Origin: Lachnospiraceae bacterium UBA1778
GTDB lineage: Bacteria; Bacillota; Clostridia; Lachnospirales; Lachnospiraceae
Direction of reading: 5' to 3'
Assembly: GCA_002315255.1 (NCBI GenBank)
Contig: DCGM01000064.1
Coordinates: 479-8,986, forward strand
DNA: 8,508 nucleotides
The notes beneath the pieces are model-generated. The model made no database searches. It was not told the DNA's origin and saw nothing but the letters and a program-made list of their open reading frames with translations. Below, in pieces: positions 1-5,135 of this stretch (its first letter is position 1; each line of letters starts with the position of its first letter). The position numbers were made by a program, and so were the translations under genes.

Positions 1-12
1 TTACCATTTGGC

Positions 13-24
13 GATAGCGCTATC
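13..24. repeat. 12-bp perfect palindrome GATAGCGCTATC near the left edge
   Basis: GATAGCGCTATC is a perfect inverted repeat, extendable by GGC (10-12) and GCC (26-28) around one unpaired T. It lies about 20-30 bases downstream of the predicted start of the leftward transcript from the promoter at 51-79, so it could be an operator or 5'-UTR hairpin of the gene beyond the left edge. In the plus direction a run of six T (33-38) follows the extended stem after a four-base gap, so a weak terminator for a rightward gene outside the window is an alternative. The sequence alone does not decide. Confidence 0.35.
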
Positions 25-50
25 TGCCGCGATTTTTTGCGACAAGGGAC

Positions 51-79
51 ATTATATATGAGCAGGCGATAAAAATCAA
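51..79 (-). promoter_or_regulatory. Predicted sigma-A promoter reading leftward out of the window
   Basis: On the minus strand TTGATT (79-74) is followed after exactly 17 bases by a perfect TATAAT (56-51), giving a predicted transcription start near position 44. The -35 box overlaps the stop codon of the metallophosphoesterase gene (78-76), so the next leftward gene would have its own promoter right at the end of the previous gene. The coding region it serves lies off the left edge. An ATG at 7-5 on the minus strand has no visible ribosome binding site and is not called as a start. Confidence 0.6.
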
Positions 80-720
80 GTCTTTTTTTTAGATTTTCGC
101 GCCTCTTCCTGTTTCGCGATCAGCTCATCCGGGATGTCCAGTTCATAGGTGCCCGACGCATTGATGATATGGGTGCTCCGATAATAGTCGTCGCGCCGGT
201 AGCCGTCCGAATAATTCCGATGGACATGCCCGTGAATAAAGTAAGCGGGCGCATATTTGTCCATGAGTTCAATGAACGTCCGGAAGCCGCGGTGCGGCAG
301 GTCCTTTCCGTGATTGATGCCGAGCGCCGGCGCATGGGTTAAGAGGATATCGAAGCCCTTGGAACGCCAGAGCTGGAAGCGGAGCCGTGAGACGCGCCGC
401 CGCATCTCCTTTTCCGTATACATATGGCTCGATTCGCGGTAGCGGTAGGAGCCGCCGAGTCCGAGAATCCGAAGCCCGCGGAAATTATAGACTTTGTCGT
501 CAATGCACGTGCAGCCGAGCGGCGGCGTCGTATCATAGCAGCGGTCGTGGTTCCCGTGAACATAAAGAAGGTCCTTATTCGACATCGTGACGAGGAACTC
601 GAGATAGTGCGGCGAAAGATCGCCACACGAAAGGATGAGATCATACTTGTCCAGCATGCCGGGCTCGTAATAATCCCATAACTTCTTCGATTCTTCATCT
701 GCGATAACGAGTATCTTCAT
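76..720 (-). CDS. Metallophosphoesterase, calcineurin-like fold, with altered motif I
   Basis: This gene encodes a 214-residue soluble protein of the calcineurin-like metallophosphoesterase superfamily; the substrate cannot be told from sequence. Motifs in order are D8 in IADEES (motif I), GD at 33-34, GNHD at 56-59, the histidine of LTHAP at 129 and GHVH at 164-167. Motif I is normally D-x-H and here reads D-E-E, so one usual metal-ligand histidine is replaced by an acidic residue while all later ligands are kept. The C-terminus is a lysine-rich tail ending KSKKKT, encoded partly by an A8 tract. There is no signal peptide or membrane segment. It starts 44 bases after the upstream BMP-like gene on the same strand and is probably co-transcribed with it. 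The ribosome binding site is a modest AGGAAA about 12 bases before the ATG, inside a duplicated copy of the upstream gene's end. The family is near certain; the physiological role is unknown. Confidence 0.9.
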   Translation of the reverse strand: MKILVIADEESKKLWDYYEPGMLDKYDLILSCGDLSPHYLEFLVTMSNKDLLYVHGNHDRCYDTTPPLGCTCIDDKVYNFRGLRILGLGGSYRYRESSHMYTEKEMRRRVSRLRFQLWRSKGFDILLTHAPALGINHGKDLPHRGFRTFIELMDKYAPAYFIHGHVHRNYSDGYRRDDYYRSTHIINASGTYELDIPDELIAKQEEARKSKKKT

Positions 721-722
721 TC

Positions 723-804
723 GTCAGGCTTCTTTCCTGTTTTCGATTTCTGTCTGAAGCGCTGTCAGGCTTCTTTCGCGTTTTCGATTTCTGTCTGAAG
801 CGCC
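723..804. repeat. Tandem duplication, two 41-bp units
   Basis: Unit 1 is 723-763 and unit 2 is 764-804, directly adjacent and matching at 38 of 41 positions. Unit 2 is the 3' end of the BMP-like gene including its TGA stop (767-765). Unit 1 is an out-of-frame copy (41 is not a multiple of three) filling nearly all of the 44-base gap before the metallophosphoesterase start. Two of the three differences change CGCGAAAG (unit 2, minus strand) to CAGGAAAG (unit 1), which makes the only Shine-Dalgarno-like sequence in front of the downstream ATG. Confidence 0.93.
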
Positions 805-2690
805 ATCAGCTTCTGCGCTGTTTCCGAAAGATCGGAAACCGGCGGGATCCGGCCGATTATATTCTCATTAAGCCAGTTCATTCCGGCGATCTCCATCGGT
901 GTCAGGTAATCGGATTCCGCTTCGGTGACGGAGCCCTCCTGTGACCGGATAATGCCGGAGAAGGGGCGGAAGGCGCCGGTCTCGAGATCGTTCCGCAGGT
1001 GCTCGACTAGCGCTTTCGTGCGCGCCGGAACCGTATGGGAATAGAAGAACTCGAGGACCTCATTGCTGAAGCCGAACCAGTAGTTTAAGGCTTTTCCGCC
1101 GCTGATTTTCTGCTCGTTTTCCCACCGGCCGTTCTGAATCGTTTCAATAAGCCGCTGGAAGAGGACGCCCCAGTTGACCGCAAGCATCGCGAGGTTCTCG
1201 CGCCCGTTTTCCGTGAGACGGTAGAGGCCGAATTCACGATGATCGTCCATCGGAGCGCGGAGCGCGGTGTCTGAGATCATATGGATTCCGTGCGCCTTAA
1301 AATACGCTGCCGGATCAGAATTGTTTTCCTGGGTCCACTGGATGTGGATTTTCGCGGACGGATTGACCGCCTGCACGCCGAGCGCGAATGCATTGGCGGC
1401 GGCAATGCTCGAATGAATCGGATAATCCGCGACATAGCCGATTTCCGTCTCCTCCGTCATGATGCCGGCGAGGACGCCGGAGAGGTATTTAGCCTCATAA
1501 ATGCGCGGGTAGTACGTCCGCACATAGCGGTGCGGCAGGTCGAGCGCGCAAATCAGGATTTTAACGGTCGGATGGAGCGCCGCGGCGCGGACACAGGCAT
1601 CCGTATAGATCGAGGTCGTCACGAAAATCAGATCGGTCCCGTCCTCAATCAGCGCTTCGAGCGTCCCGTCAATGCTCTTTTCATCCACATTGTCACATAC
1701 CTTCGTCTCAAGCCTTCCCTGGAAGACCTCCTCGAGGTGCATGCGCCCGAGGTCCTGTCCGTACGCCCAAGCCGATTTCATCGGGCTGTGGTCGTAGATA
1801 AAGGCCGCTTTCATATCCTTTTTATTCATGCCGGTGAGAAGCTTTTCCAGCATTCCCTGCTCCGGCACTTCATCAGGGTCCATGACCATCTCAACTGGCT
1901 CAGCGGAGGTCAGAAGGACGATTTCATCCCAGATTTTCCGAAGCTCGGCCGTGATTTCTGCGGGGAGCTTGTCGACCGACTCCGGATAGCCGTAGAAATG
2001 AAGATAGGAGAGCAATGCGTCGCCCGTCGTAATCTCGTGAAGCTCCTTACCGCCGAGCGACTTGAACGCCGTATGGAACCGGTAGTAGAACGACTCGAGA
2101 TCCTGCATTTCGGACTCTGTCCAGACGTGGCGCGGATCTTTTTTAGTGAAGGTGATAAACTCATCGTAATCGCCCGGGTGCGAGAAAATCAGGCTTAACG
2201 TCGGACAATATTCAAAAAAGCGGAGATATTCGTAGTAAACGCGGACCTCGACGGAATCATTGCGCTTCGGGACGAGCCGCGTGATGTTTCCGGAAATGAG
2301 CCCTGCGTCGACATACTTCATGACGCTGACGCGCTTATTTCCTTCAATGACATAGAAATGGTGAAGGTATTCGTAAACCTTGATCGGCATATTGATGCCT
2401 TCGTTCATATGGGCACGGAAAAGGAGCTCCCATTTGTCCGCAAACTCGGATTCCCCGTCGAGAATCGGCATAAAGTTCGGCGCAAAGGAGACGCGCCGCG
2501 CCGTGGAATAAGTGCCGATAATCCGGGAAAGCGGAATCTCACGGACTCCGAGAGAGCTTTCGCCGACGATTGATACGCCGCGGATTTCTTCTTCCAATGC
2601 GGGAACATACGGGGAAGCATCTCTTTCAGCCGCTTCCCGCGCCGCTTTAATACCCAGCTTTCGCGCAGAATAATAATTCTCGTTCGTCAT
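765..2690 (-). CDS. BMP/PnrA-like ligand-binding protein with N-terminal ParB-like domain, predicted cytoplasmic
   Basis: The encoded protein has 641 residues. Residues about 50-150 resemble a ParB/sulfiredoxin-type fold: EIPLSRI near 51, then a strand followed by IEGNKRVSVMKY (115-126), like the ParB G-x-R-R segment. Residues about 150-290 form an acidic, aromatic-rich linker without a family I recognise. Residues about 300-560 match BMP (PnrA/Med) substrate-binding proteins: KAAFIYDHS near 304, DLIFVTTS near 363, EAKYLSGVLAGIM near 409-420, IGYVADYP near 427, NAFALGVQAVNP near 443 and YWFGFSNEVL near 547. BMP proteins are usually lipoproteins binding nucleosides for an ABC importer. This one has no signal peptide or lipobox cysteine and no transporter genes beside it, so it is more likely an intracellular sensor or regulator (inference). 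The ATG at 2690 is chosen because AAGGAGGG precedes it at good spacing. An upstream in-frame ATG (2786) would lie within about three bases of the predicted transcription start. The ligand is unknown. Confidence 0.85.
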   Translation of the reverse strand: MTNENYYSARKLGIKAAREAAERDASPYVPALEEEIRGVSIVGESSLGVREIPLSRIIGTYSTARRVSFAPNFMPILDGESEFADKWELLFRAHMNEGINMPIKVYEYLHHFYVIEGNKRVSVMKYVDAGLISGNITRLVPKRNDSVEVRVYYEYLRFFEYCPTLSLIFSHPGDYDEFITFTKKDPRHVWTESEMQDLESFYYRFHTAFKSLGGKELHEITTGDALLSYLHFYGYPESVDKLPAEITAELRKIWDEIVLLTSAEPVEMVMDPDEVPEQGMLEKLLTGMNKKDMKAAFIYDHSPMKSAWAYGQDLGRMHLEEVFQGRLETKVCDNVDEKSIDGTLEALIEDGTDLIFVTTSIYTDACVRAAALHPTVKILICALDLPHRYVRTYYPRIYEAKYLSGVLAGIMTEETEIGYVADYPIHSSIAAANAFALGVQAVNPSAKIHIQWTQENNSDPAAYFKAHGIHMISDTALRAPMDDHREFGLYRLTENGRENLAMLAVNWGVLFQRLIETIQNGRWENEQKISGGKALNYWFGFSNEVLEFFYSHTVPARTKALVEHLRNDLETGAFRPFSGIIRSQEGSVTEAESDYLTPMEIAGMNWLNENIIGRIPPVSDLSETAQKLMALQTEIENAKEA

Positions 2691-2724
2691 AATGCCCTCC
2701 TTCCGGTAATGAGTGAATGATATC

Positions 2725-2743
2725 CGGAGCGCTTTGCGCTCCG
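2725..2743 (-). promoter_or_regulatory. Hairpin in the 5' UTR of the BMP-like gene
   Basis: CGGAGCGC and GCGCTCCG form an 8-bp perfect stem with a three-base loop. In the leftward transcript it sits in the roughly 100-base untranslated leader, 34 bases before the ATG at 2690. No U-run follows it, so it is not a simple terminator. A second possible stem, CCACAT (2745-2750) with ATGTGG (2770-2775), lies just upstream in the same leader. The structure is visible; any regulatory role or effect on mRNA stability is inference. Confidence 0.45.
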
Positions 2744-2795
2744 CCCACATCCCGCATTTCCGTGTGCAGATGTGGATTCTATCCATAGCATCCTT

Positions 2796-2824
2796 ATTAT
2801 ATCATAACTCCTGGACGCGGTCAA
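2796..2824 (-). promoter_or_regulatory. Sigma-A promoter of the leftward BMP-like/metallophosphoesterase unit
   Basis: On the minus strand TTGACC (2824-2819) and TATAAT (2801-2796) are separated by exactly 17 bases, a near-consensus sigma-A promoter. The predicted start is near 2789, giving a leader of about 100 bases to the ATG at 2690. It diverges from the T-box operon promoter; the two -35 boxes are about 63 bases apart, leaving room for a shared regulator. Confidence 0.8.
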
Positions 2825-2887
2825 AATAATCGGCGCTATTTTGACAATACTTAAGTTAAGAACGAAAGGCCTCCAATGATAATCTTC

Positions 2888-2915
2888 TTGACATCCCGTA
2901 TCTCTGTGGTAAAAT
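2888..2915 (+). promoter_or_regulatory. Sigma-A promoter of the T-box/ior operon
   Basis: A consensus TTGACA (2888-2893) is followed after 16 bases by TAAAAT (2910-2915), preceded by TG at 2907-2908 as an extended -10. Transcription would begin near 2922, about 495 bases before the first ATG. That leader is long even for a T-box, and about 95 bases lie before Stem I. A closer promoter cannot be excluded, but I see none as good. Confidence 0.7.
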
Positions 2916-3018
2916 AATCGATAATCCGAATAAATTTTCTTTTTTCCGGCAGATTATACGGGACGGGACCCACATATCCCGGATGATCAGGAAAAAACTG
3001 ATTCGGACCAACTGAATA

Positions 3019-3338
3019 GCTGACAATGTGATGACCGAAGACAAGTAGGGCGTTTGGACTGTGAAGAGAGGTGCCGGGTGGTGCGAGGCATACAGAAAGG
3101 GCGTTACGAATACACTTCGCGAGCAGCGTGGTAAACATGAGCGTTAATCGTCAGGGAGACGTCCGGAAGACGGATCCGTCCAGGAGACGGAAGGATTCCG
3201 GGGCATGAATCTGAAAATGCGTTACGCTGATCAAAGCCATGACGGAAGCCGACCGTAAAACGGCAGGGCTTGACAGAGCCTAAAGAGGCGGAAGCCGTAA
3301 GGATTCCGTAAATAGAGGTGGTACCGCGATTTATTCGT
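3019..3338 (+). promoter_or_regulatory. T-box riboswitch, tyrosine-specific (UAC specifier)
   Basis: T-box leaders bind a specific tRNA and let transcription continue only when it is uncharged. Stem I lies at about 3019-3127. Its lower helix CGAAG (3036-3040) pairs with CTTCG (3115-3119). The specifier loop carries AGTA (3044-3047) opposite GAA (3108-3110), the usual loop-E pair, followed by codon TAC (3111-3113) and a purine, A3114. CTGT (3059-3062) pairs with ACAG (3092-3095), and the apical part holds AGAGAG (3065-3070), a GTGCC/GGCAT stem and the GGTGGTGCGA-type loop. The T-box sequence AGAGGTGGTACCGCG is at 3314-3328; AGAGG can pair with CCTCT (3339-3343) as the antiterminator. The bulge TGGT (3319-3322) offers U3322 to a discriminator A73, as bacterial tRNA-Tyr has. 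The first gene follows 78 bases after this element. T-box identity is near certain; tyrosine is the best reading of the specifier, with TTC (3116-3118, Phe) less likely because it falls inside the lower helix. Confidence 0.93.
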
Positions 3339-3373
3339 CCTCTGTGTGCAGTACTTGCGCGCAGAGGATTTTT
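3339..3373 (+). terminator. Intrinsic terminator of the T-box leader
   Basis: CCTCTGTGTGC (3339-3349) pairs along 11 positions, two of them G-U, with GCGCGCAGAGG (3357-3367) around a seven-base loop, and is followed by A and five T (3369-3373). Its 5' arm is the same CCTCT that pairs with AGAGG of the T-box sequence, so terminator and antiterminator are mutually exclusive. It lies 43 bases before the first start codon and so controls the whole operon. Confidence 0.93.
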
Positions 3374-3416
3374 GATTTCTGCGCCTCATGCCGTAACCCG
3401 GCAGAAAGGAGAAAAC

Positions 3417-5060
3417 ATGCCTGTATTTGATTATCTGGAAAGAAACGCGCGCGTATATCCGAATGATATCGCGCTAGTGGAAGTAAACCCTGCGAAGCAG
3501 CCGCAGAGCGGCACAACCTGGCGTGAGTTCAATCTCATTGAAACCGCGCACTCGTCCGAGCAGTACCGCCGGACGATCACCTGGCGCCAGTTCGAACAGG
3601 ATGCAAACCGCTTCGCGAACCTTCTTTTCACGCGGAATATTAAGAAGGGCGAAAAGGTCGCGATCCTTCTGATGAACTGTCTCGAATGGCTTCCGATCTA
3701 TTTCGGAATCATTAAGACCGGCGCGATCGTCGTCCCGATGAACTTCCGCTATACGGCGGATGAGATCCGCTACTGCGCGGATCTCGCGGATGTAAAGATG
3801 CTCGTATTCGGACCGGAATTTATCGGCCGTGTCAATGAAGCGAAGGAGAGCCTTCCGCTGGTAACCGATTTCTTCTATGTCGGAAAACCGTCGGAAACGC
3901 CCGAATATGCGACGAATTACGAGGAAGTCCTTTCGCATTGCTCGGCGGAATGTCCGCCGGTCGCGATTACGGATGACGACTTCGGCGCGATCTATTTCTC
4001 GTCCGGAACGACCGGATTCCCGAAAGCGATCCTCCATCGTCACCGCGCATTGACCTGCTCGGCGCAGACGGAACAGGCGCACCATCTTCAGAAAAAGGAC
4101 GATGTATTCTTATGCATTCCGCCGCTTTACCATACCGGCGCGAAGATGCATTGGTTCGGCTCGCTTTATTCCGGAAGCCGCGCAGTCCTGTTACGCGGCG
4201 TTTCGCCGGAATGGGTGTTAGAGACGGCATCGCAGGAGCGCGCGTCGATCGTCTGGCTTTTAGTGCCGTGGGCACAGGATATCCTCGATGCGATCGACAG
4301 CGGAAAGGTCGATGTTTCGAAATATGACCTTTCGAACTGGCGGCTGATGCATATCGGCGCGCAGCCGGTTCCGCGTTCGCTCATCAAACGCTGGAAAGAG
4401 CATTTCCCGAAGCATGATTATGATACGAACTACGGCCTCTCCGAGTCGATCGGACCGGGCTGTGTCCATTTAGGAATTGAAAACATCGATAAAGTCGGCG
4501 CGATCGGAAAAGCCGGATACCTCTGGGAAACGAAGATTGTCAATGATCAATTCGAAGAGGTGAAGCCGGGCGAGGTCGGCGAGCTCGCCGTAAAGGGCCC
4601 CGGCGTCATGGACTCTTACTATAAGAATCCGGAGGCGACGGCAGAAATCAGACGCGGCGAATGGCTTTTGACCGGCGATATGGCGAAGACAGATGAAGAA
4701 GGCTTTATCTACCTCGTCGACCGGAAGAAGGACGTCATCATCACCGGCGGTGAAAACACGTATCCGGTCGAAATCGAAGATTTCCTCCATACGAATGAGA
4801 AGATCAAGGATGTCGCCGTCATCGGCCTTCCGGACCCGCGGCTCGGCGAAATTTCCGCCGCTGTCATTGAGCTTAAAGAGGGCATGAGCGCTACAGAGGA
4901 TGAGATCCGCGACTTCTGCCAGACGCTTCCGAAATACAAACGGCCGCGTGTATTTATCTTCGCCCCTGTGCCGCGCAATGCGACCGGAAAGATCGAGAAA
5001 CCGCGCCTTCGCGCGCTCTATGGCGCGAGCAACTTAATCGAGGAGCAGATCCTCGGGTGA
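3417..5060 (+). CDS. AMP-dependent acyl/aryl-CoA synthetase (ANL superfamily)
   Basis: The 547-residue protein makes acyl-CoA from a carboxylic acid, ATP and CoA through an acyl-adenylate. The P-loop is YFSSGTTGFPK (193-203), followed by TNYGLSES, GELAVKGPGVM, the hinge motif TGD (419-421) with DRKKDVIITGGENTYPVEIE, and NATGK (521-525) with K525 as the usual catalytic lysine. The length is normal for the family. The ATG at 3417 is chosen because AAAGGAG lies five bases before it; the open frame runs upstream to 3318 only through the T-box sequence and terminator. An N-terminal segment carries two similar stretches, TTWREF (33-38) and TITWRQF (53-59), giving about 20 residues more than the usual single copy. 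The substrate is not readable from sequence. Beside iorAB and a phenylacetate-CoA ligase, and under a tyrosine T-box, an aryl acid such as 4-hydroxyphenylacetate or indoleacetate is likely (inference); a fatty acid is the alternative. Confidence 0.93.
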   Translation: MPVFDYLERNARVYPNDIALVEVNPAKQPQSGTTWREFNLIETAHSSEQYRRTITWRQFEQDANRFANLLFTRNIKKGEKVAILLMNCLEWLPIYFGIIKTGAIVVPMNFRYTADEIRYCADLADVKMLVFGPEFIGRVNEAKESLPLVTDFFYVGKPSETPEYATNYEEVLSHCSAECPPVAITDDDFGAIYFSSGTTGFPKAILHRHRALTCSAQTEQAHHLQKKDDVFLCIPPLYHTGAKMHWFGSLYSGSRAVLLRGVSPEWVLETASQERASIVWLLVPWAQDILDAIDSGKVDVSKYDLSNWRLMHIGAQPVPRSLIKRWKEHFPKHDYDTNYGLSESIGPGCVHLGIENIDKVGAIGKAGYLWETKIVNDQFEEVKPGEVGELAVKGPGVMDSYYKNPEATAEIRRGEWLLTGDMAKTDEEGFIYLVDRKKDVIITGGENTYPVEIEDFLHTNEKIKDVAVIGLPDPRLGEISAAVIELKEGMSATEDEIRDFCQTLPKYKRPRVFIFAPVPRNATGKIEKPRLRALYGASNLIEEQILG

Positions 5061-5107
5061 CTCTTGTAGCAGAATGGAAGCGGAATGGTGCAAAGAAACT
5101 GAAAAAG

Positions 5108-5121
5108 GCCGTTTAAACGGC
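5108..5121. repeat. 14-bp palindrome GCCGTTTAAACGGC before iorA
   Basis: This perfect inverted repeat lies in the 75-base gap between the CoA synthetase and iorA, two bases before the AGGAG ribosome binding site (5124-5128). As RNA it could form a small hairpin next to the Shine-Dalgarno. No T-run follows, so it is not a terminator. It may affect translation, mRNA processing or protein binding; none of these is shown. Confidence 0.5.
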
Positions 5122-5135
5122 ACAGGAGTGAACAT

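Noticed and set aside
83..90. Eight-base T/A tract in the metallophosphoesterase gene as a phase-variation site
   Set aside because: It encodes the last few residues (lysine tail), so slippage would alter only the extreme C-terminus and not switch the gene off.
1281..2198. Plus-strand open frame of 305 codons
   Set aside because: It lies wholly antisense to the BMP-like gene. Its arginine-rich, low-complexity translation without family motifs is typical of a shadow frame in GC-rich coding DNA.
2691..2786. Longer start (ATG 2786) for the BMP-like protein
   Set aside because: The predicted transcription start is only about three bases away, and AAGGAGGG precedes the ATG at 2690. The extra 32 residues are not a signal peptide.
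2851..3138. Minus-strand open frame of 95 codons, and a second of 62 codons at 2856-3044
   Set aside because: Both lie antisense to the operon promoter and T-box Stem I, lack a convincing ribosome binding site, and give no recognisable protein. The conserved RNA signals explain the sequence.
3318..3416. N-terminal extension of the CoA synthetase frame to an ATG at 3318
   Set aside because: This stretch is the T-box sequence and terminator, and the ATG at 3417 has AAAGGAG at ideal spacing.
3474..4085. Minus-strand open frame of 203 codons
   Set aside because: It is antisense to the CoA synthetase, whose motifs are unambiguous, and its arginine-rich translation has no recognisable domain.
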